Assembly: GCF_000819565.1 (NCBI RefSeq)
Contig: NZ_CP004393.1
Location: 2,790,001-2,854,000 of the forward strand
Origin: Celeribacter indicus
Lineage (GTDB): Bacteria > Pseudomonadota > Alphaproteobacteria > Rhodobacterales > Rhodobacteraceae
DNA: 64,000 nucleotides
Direction: 5' to 3'
The notes under the pieces were generated by a model. That model did no database searches, was not told the DNA's origin, and worked only from the letters and a program-made list of their open reading frames with translations. A program made the position numbers and the translations under genes. Positions 8,401 to 18,288 of this stretch are shown one piece after another. The stretch's first letter is position 1; every line of letters begins with the position of its first letter.

Positions 8401-11400
8401 TGCAGCCCTCTGGCTTGCCGCGCCGCTCATCGCCTTTCGGGTCAGTCAGCCTTCCCGCGCACAACCCGACGCCGCCCTTACCCCGCAGGACGCCCAGGGA
8501 TTGCGCCTGATCGCACGCAGGACATGGCACTATTTCGAGACCTTCGTCACGCCAGAAGACAGCCATCTGCCCCCCGACAACTTTCAGGAGCAGCCACACG
8601 CGATGCTTGCGCACCGCACGTCGCCCACAAATATGGGGCTTTACCTTCTGTCCACTGTCACAGCCGGCGATCTCGGCTGGATCGGCCTGCGTCAGGCGGC
8701 CAGCCGGATCGCCGCGACCCTTGGCACGATGCAAGCGCTGCCGCGGGTAAAGGGGCATTTCTACAACTGGTACGACACGCGAGACGGCAGGGTTCTCGAC
8801 CCGCCCTATGTCTCGTCGGTGGACAGCGGCAATCTGGCCGGCCACCTGATCGCACTGGCCAACGCCTGCGAGGACTGGGCCGCGCATTCCGGCGAGACGC
8901 CACGTCAGAGATCTCAGGGGCTGACCGATATTCTTGACCTGGTGGAGCGTGACGCAGAGCGGTTAAAGTCCCCGCTCAGTGACTCCTGCTCCGAGGCGAT
9001 CGGATCGCTGCGCGATGGCCTGAAACAGGCTGAAGTGAACTGGCCCTTCCTGCAACGCCTGGCGGCCAAGGCCGAACACGCCACTCCGACGCCGGCGGCT
9101 ATGTCCCCGCATGCGCCCCGATGGCTGTCCTTGCTTCGCGACGGCTTGGCCGAAGCCGCGACAGATGCCGCATCGAGCGAGGCCGACCTTGCCGCTTTGG
9201 CCGCAGAATTGCATCGGCTGGGAGTGCAGGCCCGCCGGCTCGCAGTGGACATGGATTTCGGCTTCCTGCTCGACCCCGAGCGCAAGCTGCTGTCCATTGG
9301 CTACTCGGCCCACGAGAACAATCTCGACCCGTCCTGCTATGACCTCCTGGCCTCCGAGGCGCGTCTGGCCAGTCTCTTCGCCGTCGCCAAACAGGATCTG
9401 CCGCTGCGCCACTGGTTCCGTCTGGGGCGGACGGTCACCGCAACCCGTGGCGGCGCCATTCTCGTCTCCTGGGCCGGCTCGATGTTCGAATACCTGATGC
9501 CTGGACTGGTGATGCGAGAACCCGAAGGCGGTCAGCTGGGTCACACCTGTCGATTGGTCGTCGAGAGACAGATCGCCTACGGACGGGCGCAAGGCGTCCC
9601 TTGGGGCATTTCGGAATCCGGTTTCAACGCGCGGGATGTGGATCTCAACTATCAGTATTCCACCTTCGGTGTGCCGGGGCTTGGGCTCAAGCGCGGACTT
9701 GCCGGGGATCTGGTGATCGCGCCCTATGCAACCGGGCTGGCCGCGATGCTGGATCCCGGTGCTGCACGGCGGAACTACGACGACCTGGAGGCCATGGGTG
9801 GCCTTGGGCTCTGTGGCTTCTATGAAGCCCTCGACTTTACCCCCGACCGTGTGCTGCCGGGTCGTCGCGTTGCCGTGGTGCAAAGCTACATGGCGCATCA
9901 TCAGGGGATGACCATCGTGGCCATCGCCAACGCCCTGACCGGCGGCCTGATGCGCCAGAGGTTCCACCATGAACCGATGATCCATGCCAGCGAACTGCTG
10001 CTCCAGGAACGGCTGCCGCGCGATATCGACCGCGCCTTGCCGCCGCTTGAGGACGCCAGGCCCGGCGGTCCGACGCCGTCCGAAGCGGACCGGGGCCGCC
10101 GGATTACCGGCCGCCCGGGCGGCCCCCCGGTCACCCATCTCATGTCGAATGGACGCTACGCGGTTATGCTGACCGCCACGGGCGGGAGTTACAGCCGCTG
10201 GGGCGATATCGCGCTCACCCGCTGGCGCGAGGACGCGACCCGGGATCCGCATGGCGCCATCCTCCACATCCGGAATCTCTCGGACGGCTCTGACCAGAGG
10301 TTCGGACCTGGCGCGCCGGATACCGCCGACGCGGAGGACGTGCAGTTTTTCGAGGATCACGCGACCTTCACCGCCCGGACAGGCCAGCTCGAAACGGTGC
10401 TGGATGTTCTCGTCTCGGGCGAGGCCGATGCGGAGGTGCGACGCCTGTCGGTGACCAATGGCGGGCGCAAACCCCGGGAACTGGATGTAACCTCCTACGT
10501 CGAATTGACGCTGGCGGATCCGGCCTCAGAACTGGCGCACCCTGCCTTCTCGCGGATGTTCGTTCAGACCGAGTTCCTGCCCGAATACGGCGCGTTGATT
10601 GCATGGCGCAGGCGGCGCAGCCCGGAGGAACCGGAAATCTGGGTGGCGCAGTTCTCCGTGGTCGAGGGGACGACCGTCGCGCCGCTGCAATATGACAGTG
10701 ATCGCGACAGCGCTTTCGGCCGCGATCATGACCAGACCCAGCCGCACGTCATAACCGATCCGGCGCCTCTCGCCGGAACCACGGGCACGGTGTTGGATCC
10801 GGTTTTCGCATTGCGCAACCGGCTCCTGATCGCGCCTGGGCGCACCGCACGGATCCTGGTCTGGATGGTAGCTGCCGACAGCCGCGAAGCGCTGATGGAT
10901 CTGATCGACCGGCATCACGACCGCAGCGCCTATGACCGCGCACGGACCCTGGCCTGGACCCAGGCTCAGGTGCAACTGCGCCATCTAGGCATCTCGCCGA
11001 CCGAAGCCGCCGACTTCCAACGCCTCGCCGCCCCTGTCCTCTATCATGATCGCCGTTTCCGCCTGCCGTCTGCCACCTTGATACGGGGCGCCGGACGTCA
11101 ATCCGGCCTTTGGCCGCTCGCGATTTCCGGCGATTTGCCGATCGTGGTGCTGCGCATCGACGATCCCGCCGATATCGGACAGGTTCGCGCCCTGCTGCAG
11201 GCCCATGAATACTGGCTGGGAAGGCAGCTTGCGGTCGATCTGGTGATCCTCAACGAGCACCCGGCCTCCTATGTCAAGGATCTGCAGACCGCCATCGACA
11301 TCGCCTTGCGCAGCAGCCATTCCCGTCCCGGCGACGACACGCGACCGGCCCGGGGCGCCGTGTTTGCGCTGCGCTCCGACCTGATCGCACCAGATACGCG

Positions 11401-14113
11401 GGCGCTTCTCCTGGCTGCAGCGCGGGTTGTGATGCTGGCCCGGCGCGGCATGATCGGCGAACAGCTCGACGCCCTTCTTGCCGATCCTGTTACGGCTGAC
11501 ACCATGATCGCAGACACGCGACAGATTGGCCCCGCCCCGCAACCCGCCAATGCGCTCCGACTGCGCGCGAACAGACGTGACAGAACCGCCCCGCAGCGGG
11601 ACGAGGCCAGGCCGTTATCCGACCGCCCGGACCTCGAGTTCTACAATGGCACAGGCGGGTTCGACCGGGAGGGACGAGAATATGTCATCCGCCTTGGCCC
11701 ACCGGACAGTACGCCTGCCCCATGGATCAACGTGATCGCCAATCCGGACTTCGGATTCCAGGTGTCGGCCAGCGGCAGCGGTTTTACCTGGGCCGAGAAC
11801 AGCCGCGACAACCAGCTAACGCCTTGGTCCAATGATGCTGTGGCAGACCCTCCGGGCGAGGCAATCTACATCCGAGACGACGACAGCGGCCTGTTGTTTT
11901 CACCGACTGCGCACCCTCTGCCGCCTTCTGCAGGGGCCGGTCCGCACATCGTGCGCCACGGCTTCGGCTACAGCCGGTTCGAGCATCGGGCGAATGGCAT
12001 CGACTGCGAATTGGTACAGTTCGTGCCGCGCGCCGATCCGGTCAGGGTCTCGCGGCTGTTTCTGCGCAATACCGGGACGCACCCCCGGAGGTTGAGCGTC
12101 GTCACTTATAGCGAACCCGTCATGGGTCAATCGCGCGCCGCCTCGGCCCCGTTCCTCGTGACCTCGCACGAGCCGGAAACTGGCGCGCTTCTGGTCCAGA
12201 ATCCGTGGAACACCGCCTTTCCCGGCCGGGTGATGTTCGCGGTGCTCAACGCGCCTTCCGGTCCGGCCGAGGCCTGGACGGGAGATCGCACCGAGTTTCT
12301 GGGCTCGTGCGGCAGCCATGCCGATCCCGCCGCACTACGCCGGGGCGCCGTCATGTCGGGGCGGGTCGGAGCGGGGCTCGATCCCTGCCTCGCAATGATG
12401 AAGACCCTGACCCTGGCCCCTGGCGAGAGCATTGAGCTCGTCCATCTTCTCGGCCAATGCGCAGACGCGGCGGCGGTCGTCCCGCTTTTGAAAAGGATGC
12501 GGTCCGCCGACAGGCAGGCCGAGCTAGCCGCGGTTCAGACCTATTGGGACGACACGCTGGGCGATCTCCGGATCGAGACGCCGGACCGGGCGATGGATAT
12601 TATGGTCAACGGCTGGCTGCCCTATCAGGCGCTCGCCTGCCGGATCGAGGCGCGTGCGGCCTTCTACCAGGCAAGCGGCGCCTACGGGTTCCGCGACCAG
12701 CTGCAGGACAACATGGCCTTCATGCTGACGCGCCCTGACCGCACCCGCGCGCATCTGCTGCGGGTCGCCGCCCGCCAGTTTCCGGAAGGCGACGTGCAGC
12801 ACTGGTGGCTGCCGCACACCGGCCAGGGGGTGCGGACGCGCATTTCCGACGATTGCGTTTGGCTCGGCCATGCTGTCGCCGCCTATGTGACGAGTACGGG
12901 CGACAGGGCGATACTGGACGAACAGGTGCCCTTCCTCGAAGGGCATCGCCTCGGAGCGAGCGAGCACGACGCGTTCTTCCTGCCCGACGATGCGGGCCAC
13001 GGCGCGTCGCTGTTCGATCACTGCGCCCTGGGACTGGACCGCGCACTCAGCCTGACCGGGGAGCACGGTCTGCCGCTGATCGTCAGCGGCGACTGGAACG
13101 ACGGGATGAACCGCGTCGGCGCCGCCGGCCGCGGCGAAAGCGTCTGGCTGGGCTGGCTGCTGCTGCAGACGCTCGGCGCCTTCGTGCCGCTTGCGGAAAA
13201 GCGCGATCCGGCCCGGGCGCGGCGCTGGCGCGAGCAGGCCGAAACGCTGCGCCTCTCCATGGAGACCCATGCCTGGGATGGGGACTGGTACCGCCGCGCG
13301 ACCTTCGATGACGGAACATGGCTGGGGGCGGCCGGCTCCCCGGCCTGTTGCATCGACTCGATCCCGCAAAGCTGGGCGGTGTTGTCCGGACAGGCAGATC
13401 CCGACCGCGCGCGGCGCGCGATGGAGTCCGTCGACAGCCTTCTGGTCGATCGCGAAAACGATCTGGCGCGGCTGTTCACGCCGCCCTTCGGGATCGGTCC
13501 CGACTCGGGCTCGCAAGATCCGGGCTACATCGCCGGCTATCCGCCGGGGCTGCGCGAGAATGGCGGGCAATACAGCCATGCCGCGATGTGGGCCATTCTG
13601 GCCTGGGCGCGACTGGCGGATGGAGCGCGCGCTGCGGAGCTCTTCGCGATGCTCAATCCGATCAATCACGCCCGGACGCCCGAGGACGTACAGCGCTACA
13701 GGACGGAACCCTACGCCGTGGCCGCCGATGTCTATTCCGTTGCACCGCATATCGGACGCGGCGGCTGGAGCTGGTACACGGGCTCGGCCGCGTGGATGCA
13801 CCGCGCGGCCATCGAAGGCATCCTCGGCGTGACCCGGGACGGAGACCGTCTGCGGATCGCCCCCACCATGCCACCCGACTGGCCGGGATTTTCCATGACG
13901 CTGAGGGTGGCGGGCACGTCGTGCAGGATCCGGATCGAGAGAGCGGATCATCCGAGAGCCACGCTGGATGGCCACCCCATCACGGCCGGGCCGGTGGTGT
14001 TCCTGCCCCTCGACGGCGGGTCTCACGACCTGAACCTGACTCTCGGCCGCCTTGTGTCTACCGAGACGGCAGCCGAAATCGACAGTTCTGTGCTCCCGAT
14101 CCCCCCGGATTGA
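5489..14113 (+). CDS. ndvB: Cyclic beta-1,2-glucan synthase (NdvB/ChvB)
   Basis: About 2874 residues, the size of ChvB/NdvB (roughly 2830-2870). It polymerises UDP-glucose into a beta-1,2 chain and cyclises it at the inner membrane; the product goes to the periplasm. The GT84 domain shows LTLDSDTRMP (about 633), SHDLLEG (about 747) and RIHRWCRGDWQ (about 779), flanked by membrane spans near 420-460, 815-860 and 930-980. The C-terminal GH94 phosphorylase-type domain that sets chain length carries SGDWNDGMNR (about 2531). ATG 5489 is preferred over the in-frame ATG at 5435 because the extra 18 residues look non-coding, but neither has a strong ribosome-binding site. No ndvA/chvA exporter is adjacent, and a transglutaminase-like gene follows. 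Confidence 0.95.
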   Translation: MNAWALPQLNLRGTRTSPWKSVAPVRAELFGIERLEQHAASLAEVQRICASTPRIASLRQRLNDNATALRATRKACLSESAAGKPIVPAAQWLVDNFHRVEAQVRDCRTDLPPSYYKLLPKLAQGPFHGYPRVFELIWAYVAHTDSHLDAPALSRFLRAYQQVQPLTIGELWAVPITLRLVLLENLRRLADQITFGHRMRLSADALADRLLGDGQTGIGMPADIGASEPLSEIFAAQVAKRLRDCDPVTTPAIGWLEDRLAKQGSNVDLAVRHAQERQGASNVTVRNVITSLRTIAETDWPELFESVSLVDAKLREHPGFSAMDFASRNLYRDALEDLARHSDYSELDLAEQVLATAVAAPEADGDRISEPEILRRSDPGWHLLAEGREAFERQIGYRYRGWHRPQFRPGLAGYLGSILCVTLGLLALSAWSLVVLSGPSVSWTVLALWFLAAVIPASAVAQLIVDRMVTWAVPATALPGLALESGVPSSLRTLVVVPTMLTNGAELTEQLEGLEVHYLSGAQGDVTFAILTDGLDAPGQHMPEDAPLVALIDVEVARLNQVYGAGPAGARFLHLHRDRRYNAAEQIWMGWERKRGKLHELNRLLRGADDTDYRTAEGHVPAVPPGVRYVLTLDSDTRMPRDAALRLIGKIAHPLNQPIFDTALSRVSAGHAILQPRITPALTPERHGTAFQRATSGPGGMDPYAAAASDVYQDLFGEGSFTGKGIYDVDVFQAAMAGRVPENALLSHDLLEGIFARAGLVSDVELIESFPDRQDLAARRIHRWCRGDWQLLPWLGREGGLGALGRVKVLDTLRRSLLAPATLVLLTLGWLLTGPAALLATALALVAMSLPAFLHAALSAVPHQRRLHMGNHLRLMQEDLSLAVLQTGLAVSFLADAAWRALDAIARTLWRLTVSRRHLLEWTTAASVSAAPRPDLRGFSRAMAPGILLGLSATGLAGLAAPGALPLILPIAALWLAAPLIAFRVSQPSRAQPDAALTPQDAQGLRLIARRTWHYFETFVTPEDSHLPPDNFQEQPHAMLAHRTSPTNMGLYLLSTVTAGDLGWIGLRQAASRIAATLGTMQALPRVKGHFYNWYDTRDGRVLDPPYVSSVDSGNLAGHLIALANACEDWAAHSGETPRQRSQGLTDILDLVERDAERLKSPLSDSCSEAIGSLRDGLKQAEVNWPFLQRLAAKAEHATPTPAAMSPHAPRWLSLLRDGLAEAATDAASSEADLAALAAELHRLGVQARRLAVDMDFGFLLDPERKLLSIGYSAHENNLDPSCYDLLASEARLASLFAVAKQDLPLRHWFRLGRTVTATRGGAILVSWAGSMFEYLMPGLVMREPEGGQLGHTCRLVVERQIAYGRAQGVPWGISESGFNARDVDLNYQYSTFGVPGLGLKRGLAGDLVIAPYATGLAAMLDPGAARRNYDDLEAMGGLGLCGFYEALDFTPDRVLPGRRVAVVQSYMAHHQGMTIVAIANALTGGLMRQRFHHEPMIHASELLLQERLPRDIDRALPPLEDARPGGPTPSEADRGRRITGRPGGPPVTHLMSNGRYAVMLTATGGSYSRWGDIALTRWREDATRDPHGAILHIRNLSDGSDQRFGPGAPDTADAEDVQFFEDHATFTARTGQLETVLDVLVSGEADAEVRRLSVTNGGRKPRELDVTSYVELTLADPASELAHPAFSRMFVQTEFLPEYGALIAWRRRRSPEEPEIWVAQFSVVEGTTVAPLQYDSDRDSAFGRDHDQTQPHVITDPAPLAGTTGTVLDPVFALRNRLLIAPGRTARILVWMVAADSREALMDLIDRHHDRSAYDRARTLAWTQAQVQLRHLGISPTEAADFQRLAAPVLYHDRRFRLPSATLIRGAGRQSGLWPLAISGDLPIVVLRIDDPADIGQVRALLQAHEYWLGRQLAVDLVILNEHPASYVKDLQTAIDIALRSSHSRPGDDTRPARGAVFALRSDLIAPDTRALLLAAARVVMLARRGMIGEQLDALLADPVTADTMIADTRQIGPAPQPANALRLRANRRDRTAPQRDEARPLSDRPDLEFYNGTGGFDREGREYVIRLGPPDSTPAPWINVIANPDFGFQVSASGSGFTWAENSRDNQLTPWSNDAVADPPGEAIYIRDDDSGLLFSPTAHPLPPSAGAGPHIVRHGFGYSRFEHRANGIDCELVQFVPRADPVRVSRLFLRNTGTHPRRLSVVTYSEPVMGQSRAASAPFLVTSHEPETGALLVQNPWNTAFPGRVMFAVLNAPSGPAEAWTGDRTEFLGSCGSHADPAALRRGAVMSGRVGAGLDPCLAMMKTLTLAPGESIELVHLLGQCADAAAVVPLLKRMRSADRQAELAAVQTYWDDTLGDLRIETPDRAMDIMVNGWLPYQALACRIEARAAFYQASGAYGFRDQLQDNMAFMLTRPDRTRAHLLRVAARQFPEGDVQHWWLPHTGQGVRTRISDDCVWLGHAVAAYVTSTGDRAILDEQVPFLEGHRLGASEHDAFFLPDDAGHGASLFDHCALGLDRALSLTGEHGLPLIVSGDWNDGMNRVGAAGRGESVWLGWLLLQTLGAFVPLAEKRDPARARRWREQAETLRLSMETHAWDGDWYRRATFDDGTWLGAAGSPACCIDSIPQSWAVLSGQADPDRARRAMESVDSLLVDRENDLARLFTPPFGIGPDSGSQDPGYIAGYPPGLRENGGQYSHAAMWAILAWARLADGARAAELFAMLNPINHARTPEDVQRYRTEPYAVAADVYSVAPHIGRGGWSWYTGSAAWMHRAAIEGILGVTRDGDRLRIAPTMPPDWPGFSMTLRVAGTSCRIRIERADHPRATLDGHPITAGPVVFLPLDGGSHDLNLTLGRLVSTETAAEIDSSVLPIPPD

Positions 14114-14185
14114 CCGCCTGTCCAACCGACGCCACTCAAGCGACCCGACTCCGGGTGGCCGCATTGCAGCCGAAAGGCACCTAAC

Positions 14186-15058
14186 GTGACCACGCTGACG
14201 ACCTATCACAAGACCGAATACCGCTACGGCGAACCCGTTCTGCTTGGACCTCATCGGATGATGCTGCGCCCGCGCGAAGCCCGGGACCTGCGGCTGGTGT
14301 CGCATGAGATCACCCTCACGCCCCATGCCGATATCACCTGGGCCCATGACGTTGCCGGCAATGCGGTCGCCACGGCGCAGTTCAATCAGCCGAGCGACCA
14401 TCTGATCATCGAAAGCCGTGCAACCGTCGATCTGACCGCCGCGGTCTGGCCGGTATTCGCCATAGCGGCGGAGGCAATCAGCTTTCCCTTCCTTTATTCA
14501 GGCGACGATTGGGCCGACCTCGGCTCCCTGACGGCGCCACAATATCCCGACCCTGACGGAAAGTTTTCCAGCTGGGTCGAGGGCTTCGTCCTTCAACGCC
14601 CCACGGATACGCTGTCTCTGCTCAAGGATATCGCCAACGGGGTGTCGACGCAGATCGCATATCAGGGGCGAGAGATGGAAGGGACACAGTCGCCGCTGGA
14701 AACACTTTCCCGCGGTTGGGGCTCATGCCGTGACTTTGCGGTGTTGTTTGCCGAAGCCGCGCGCACGCTCAGTTTCGGTGCCCGCATCGTTTCCGGCTAT
14801 CTCTTTGATCCCGAAACGCGCCTTGTCGGATCTGAAGGGGCGGGTTCTACCCATGCCTGGGCCGAAGTCTTCATTCCCGGTGCCGGCTGGGTCGCGTTTG
14901 ACCCTACAAACCGGAGCGTCGGATCAAAGAACCTCATTCCCGTGGCGGTCGCCCGTGGCATTCATCAGGTCGTCCCGGTCACTGGGAGCTTCACGGGGTC
15001 GGGAAACACCCAGCGAAGCATGACCGTTGAGGTGCGCCACGTGGTCATCGAATACTGA
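14186..15058 (+). CDS. Transglutaminase-like cysteine protease-fold protein
   Basis: 290 residues from a GTG preceded by GAAAGG. An N-terminal beta domain typical of bacterial transglutaminase-like proteins (about 1-100) precedes a core with the full catalytic triad: Cys181 in WGSCRDFA, His223 in THAWAEVF and Asp239 in AFDPTN. Most bacterial members are thought to act as peptidases or amidases rather than cross-linkers. It starts 72 bases after the glucan synthase and is likely co-transcribed with it. No signal peptide is seen, so it is probably cytoplasmic. The substrate is unknown. A second, diverged member lies at 20849-21655. Confidence 0.85.
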   Translation: MTTLTTYHKTEYRYGEPVLLGPHRMMLRPREARDLRLVSHEITLTPHADITWAHDVAGNAVATAQFNQPSDHLIIESRATVDLTAAVWPVFAIAAEAISFPFLYSGDDWADLGSLTAPQYPDPDGKFSSWVEGFVLQRPTDTLSLLKDIANGVSTQIAYQGREMEGTQSPLETLSRGWGSCRDFAVLFAEAARTLSFGARIVSGYLFDPETRLVGSEGAGSTHAWAEVFIPGAGWVAFDPTNRSVGSKNLIPVAVARGIHQVVPVTGSFTGSGNTQRSMTVEVRHVVIEY

Positions 15059-15191
15059 TCACCGCAACCCCGGTCCGCGGCGGCCGATCGAGGAGGGCCC
15101 TGCGCCAGTCTTCGAGGCAGAGCGAGAACGAAAGACCACATATATCGCGACGTCAGGACCGCTCCGCCGTCGATGCACTGGAGACCCCGGA

Positions 15192-16973
15192 ATGACACAC
15201 CTGTACCCCTTTGAGCCTTATCTTGCGCTCGCGCTTCTTCTGGTTCTCTTCGCGGGCTTCCTTTACGAGCGGTTCGCCCCCGAGGTGACGGCCGCAGCGG
15301 TCGCGGCGTTGTTTGTCGTTTTTGGACTGGTGCCTCAAGACACTGTTCTATCGGTTTTTTCAAATCCCGCACCGATCACGATCGCCGCGATGTTTATCCT
15401 CAGCGGCGCCCTCGTGCGCACCGGGTTGCTCGATGCACTGGCAAATCGTGTCGTCGCCGCCGCCGGCCAGCGTCCCATTGCGGCTACCGGCGTGTTTCTG
15501 GCTTCGACCCTCGTGGCCTCGGCGCTCATGAACAACACACCCGTCGTGCTGGTACTGATCCCGGTCGCCATACGACTGGCCCAAAGCCTCGGCCTCGCAG
15601 CGACGCGTCTGTTGATCCCGCTCTCTTACATGGCGGTGCTCGGCGGGACCTGCACGCTGATCGGAACCTCGACCAATCTGCTGGTCGATGGCGTTGCCAG
15701 AGAGATCGGGCTGGCGCCCTTCTCAATTCTGGAAATCACACCGGTCGGTCTGGTGGCCGCGGCCACCGGCGGATTGACCCTGCTGCTACTCGGACCGCTC
15801 CTGCTTCCCAACCGCAAGGATCAGACGGATCTGGGTGCGGCAGGTGAGGCGGATTTCCTGACCGAGTTGCGCCCAAAGGATGATTTCTGGGGGCTGGGTC
15901 ACGCCTTGGGGGATATCGATGATCTGACCCGCCCGGGTGTGACGGTGGTCGGAATACGTTCCGGTGCAGAGGTTAGGCGTGACGACGTGCTCGATCACAT
16001 CCTTGCCGCTGGTGACCGGCTGATCGCGGTTATCCGCACCTCCGAACTGCTGACGTTGAGAAACAAGAAAGGATGGGATGTCGGACTGCGTCAGGGGCCG
16101 ACAGCCGGGGATAGTGCCGAAACAACAGTCGCGGAGGCGATCGTCACGCTCTCGCATCGCAGCCGCGGTGTACGGATCGCGCAGCTGACCATCGGGTTCA
16201 GGTATGGCATGCGTGTCCTGGGGGCACATCGTCATGGGGAAAGCCTCGGCCCCGACCTCTCGACCACGCTCCTCAGACCTGCGGACAAACTGCTACTGGA
16301 GGGAACCGACGAAAGCTACGACCGCCTGATCGAGGCCGGGGACCTGGCTGGCGTCACGATGGCCGGAGGGCGCCCCTTTCGACGCGGCAAGGCCCCGCTC
16401 GCGCTTGCGGCGCTGTTTGCGGTGGTGGCCCTGGCCGCCATTGGTGTGGCGGACATCAGCCTTGTTTCCCTCGTCGCCGTGGCCTTCATCCTCGTCCTGC
16501 GCTGCATCGACAACGATGAGGCCTGGAATTCCATCGACGCGGGCGTGCTCGTTCTGATCTTCTCGATGCTGGTGGTTGGTGCGGGGCTGCAGCACTCGGG
16601 CGCGATTGCCTTGATCGTCGGTGCCATTGCCCCCCCGCTTGCGGACATGCCCCCGATCATCGCCCTGGCCGCGGTCTATCTGCTCGCTTCGACCTTGACG
16701 GAGGCGGTCACCAACAGTGCGGTCGCGGTCGTCGTGACCCCTCTGGCGATCGGACTGGCGGACCAGATCGGGGTTGATCCACGCCCCTTCGTTGTCGCAG
16801 TCATGTTTGGAGCGAGCGCAAGCTTCGCGACCCCGATCGGCTATCAGACCAACACACTGGTCTATGGTGCGGGCAACTACAAGTTCACGGACTTCATCAA
16901 GATCGGTCTTCCAATGAACATCATCGTGGGGGCCGCCGCAGTTCTGACAATTCCGGTGTTCTTTCCCTTCTAA
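15192..16973 (+). CDS. SLC13/DASS-type permease with two RCK_C (TrkA-C) domains
   Basis: 593 residues. Hydrophobic spans fill residues 1-200 and 400-593, with SALMNNTPVVLVLIP and GGTCTLIGTSTNLLV matching the SNT substrate and sodium signatures of the family. The intervening part (about 210-390) contains two regions of TrkA-C type, such as VTVVGIRSGAEVRRDDVLDHI, that may bind a regulatory ligand. Family members import sulfate, di- or tricarboxylates; this architecture is often labelled as a putative sulfate or anion permease. The ATG at 15192 begins directly before the first span, whereas earlier in-frame starts would add 55 residues that overlap the upstream gene. The exact substrate cannot be read from sequence. 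Confidence 0.85.
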   Translation: MTHLYPFEPYLALALLLVLFAGFLYERFAPEVTAAAVAALFVVFGLVPQDTVLSVFSNPAPITIAAMFILSGALVRTGLLDALANRVVAAAGQRPIAATGVFLASTLVASALMNNTPVVLVLIPVAIRLAQSLGLAATRLLIPLSYMAVLGGTCTLIGTSTNLLVDGVAREIGLAPFSILEITPVGLVAAATGGLTLLLLGPLLLPNRKDQTDLGAAGEADFLTELRPKDDFWGLGHALGDIDDLTRPGVTVVGIRSGAEVRRDDVLDHILAAGDRLIAVIRTSELLTLRNKKGWDVGLRQGPTAGDSAETTVAEAIVTLSHRSRGVRIAQLTIGFRYGMRVLGAHRHGESLGPDLSTTLLRPADKLLLEGTDESYDRLIEAGDLAGVTMAGGRPFRRGKAPLALAALFAVVALAAIGVADISLVSLVAVAFILVLRCIDNDEAWNSIDAGVLVLIFSMLVVGAGLQHSGAIALIVGAIAPPLADMPPIIALAAVYLLASTLTEAVTNSAVAVVVTPLAIGLADQIGVDPRPFVVAVMFGASASFATPIGYQTNTLVYGAGNYKFTDFIKIGLPMNIIVGAAAVLTIPVFFPF

Positions 16974-17129
16974 GACAGCCGCTGCATGGCCTGCTCCTGG
17001 ATTCCTAGACAGCAGGGCAGGAAGCCGAGATGATCCTGGAACTCGGTGACGCCAAACACGCGCTTGAGTGGCATTCCGGCGTCTGTCGCGACCTCCTGAG
17101 ACGCTTGCTGAAGACTGAGGGCGACTCTG

Positions 17130-17864
17130 TCATTTCAAAAGCGGCCCGGTCTGATCCAGATACGCCGGATCGAACCCGGCAAGCTCCGCCAGCCCGCTGT
17201 AGTCGTGAAATGCCACGTGACCGTCGCGGAAAGTCACCAGACCGCGTTCACGCAATTGCCGCAACACACGGTTCACATGGACTGCGCTCAATCCAAGCGC
17301 GTCGGCAAGGTGATATTGTGTGAGCGGGCAGTCGTACCCCTCCTTGCTCCCCATGCCTACAAGAGCCAGCCGCGATCCCAACTCCAGCAGGAAATGCGCC
17401 ATCCGTGCTCCCGCGTCCCGCCGCCCAATCCCGACGAGATGTTCAACCACCATCGCCTCATCCCTGGACGCCGCCCAAAGGATGGCGGTTGCGAGCCGCG
17501 GTGTCTGCGCGAACGCCTCGAGCAGATCGCCCGTCAAGACTTCTACAGCCTCTACGTCCACGATTGGCTCGAAACTGTGGTCCGAGGTACGCAAAAGCAC
17601 GCTTCGCAATCCCAGAAAATCGCCCGGCACCTGAAAATCAACGATCTGCCGCGTTCCGTCCGGCTGGATCTTGTAGGAGCAGACCCAGCCCGCGGACAGG
17701 ATGTAGGCGGCCTGATCTGATTGTCCCTGATGGGCCATGTCTCGCCCGGCGACAAAAGACCGCCGACGCCCGTGCAGACGCGCTAGCACCGCAAGTTCGG
17801 CCTCTGACAAAGCGACAAATGCCGAGAGTTTTCGGGTGAGCGGGCTTGCCGCGGCCGGTGTCAT
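17130..17864 (-). CDS. Crp/Fnr family transcriptional regulator
   Basis: 244 residues. A cyclic-nucleotide-binding-type beta barrel (about 20-140) with PGDFLGLRS is followed by a C-terminal helix-turn-helix (about 180-225, QYHLADALGLSAVHVNRVLRQLRERGLV). The N-terminal Cys cluster of oxygen-sensing Fnr is missing, so an iron-sulfur sensor is unlikely. The recognition helix SAVHVNRVLRQL is the form common in the large group of uncharacterised Crp-like regulators of alphaproteobacteria. It is convergent with the SLC13 gene. Its target and ligand are not evident. No palindromic operator stands out in the region upstream of its start. Confidence 0.85.
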   Translation of the reverse strand: MTPAAASPLTRKLSAFVALSEAELAVLARLHGRRRSFVAGRDMAHQGQSDQAAYILSAGWVCSYKIQPDGTRQIVDFQVPGDFLGLRSVLLRTSDHSFEPIVDVEAVEVLTGDLLEAFAQTPRLATAILWAASRDEAMVVEHLVGIGRRDAGARMAHFLLELGSRLALVGMGSKEGYDCPLTQYHLADALGLSAVHVNRVLRQLRERGLVTFRDGHVAFHDYSGLAELAGFDPAYLDQTGPLLK

Positions 17865-18014
17865 GATCCTTTCCTTTCGGTTGCGGGGGACATTTCGAGA
17901 TGAGCTCAGGGACTGCTCTTGATCAGTCCAGCATAGAGCATTTCATGCAAGAAAGGGGAACACATCAGGCACGCTTCCCCGTCAGATTGTGACGCGATGA
18001 AAGGAACACACCGG

Positions 18015-18257
18015 ATGCCTACGTCGAACGACGCTGCAGGACTGGCCGCCCTGTCGATCTGCGAGTCACTTCTACTGGCCATGAACGATCGCGGATTGCT
18101 GCCGGAGAACGAGATCGTCGGAGTTCTCCGCGACGCCGCGGCCATCCATGAGAACACCATCGACACTGAGCCTGACGCGGAAATCCACCGGGCCGCGGCG
18201 GCCCTGATCAATCAGATCATCACTCAGGGCAATTCAGTGTACCGACCACCAGCATGA
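18015..18257 (+). CDS. Small conserved hypothetical protein, about 80 residues
   Basis: Begins MPTSNDAAGLAALSICESLL. AAGGA eight to nine bases upstream of the ATG at 18015 supports this start; an in-frame ATG at 17997 lacks one. The predicted fold is all-helical and soluble, with no Cys pairs or known motif apart from a Cys in SICESLLLAMNDRGLL. Similar short proteins occur across alphaproteobacteria without a known role. It lies 31 bases upstream of the second desaturase gene on the same strand, so they may share a transcript. Confidence 0.6.
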   Translation: MPTSNDAAGLAALSICESLLLAMNDRGLLPENEIVGVLRDAAAIHENTIDTEPDAEIHRAAAALINQIITQGNSVYRPPA

Positions 18258-18288
18258 TACATTCAATCGTAGAGGATCTGCATCACCC

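Noticed and set aside
11900..14401. Long open frames on the minus strand inside and past ndvB
   Set aside because: High GC keeps the reverse strand open; the plus-strand frame carries the GH94 motifs, and the reverse frames have none.
17030..17323. Possible small gene downstream of the SLC13 gene
   Set aside because: It overlaps the Crp/Fnr coding region in antisense, has no ribosome-binding site, and its product has no recognisable pattern.
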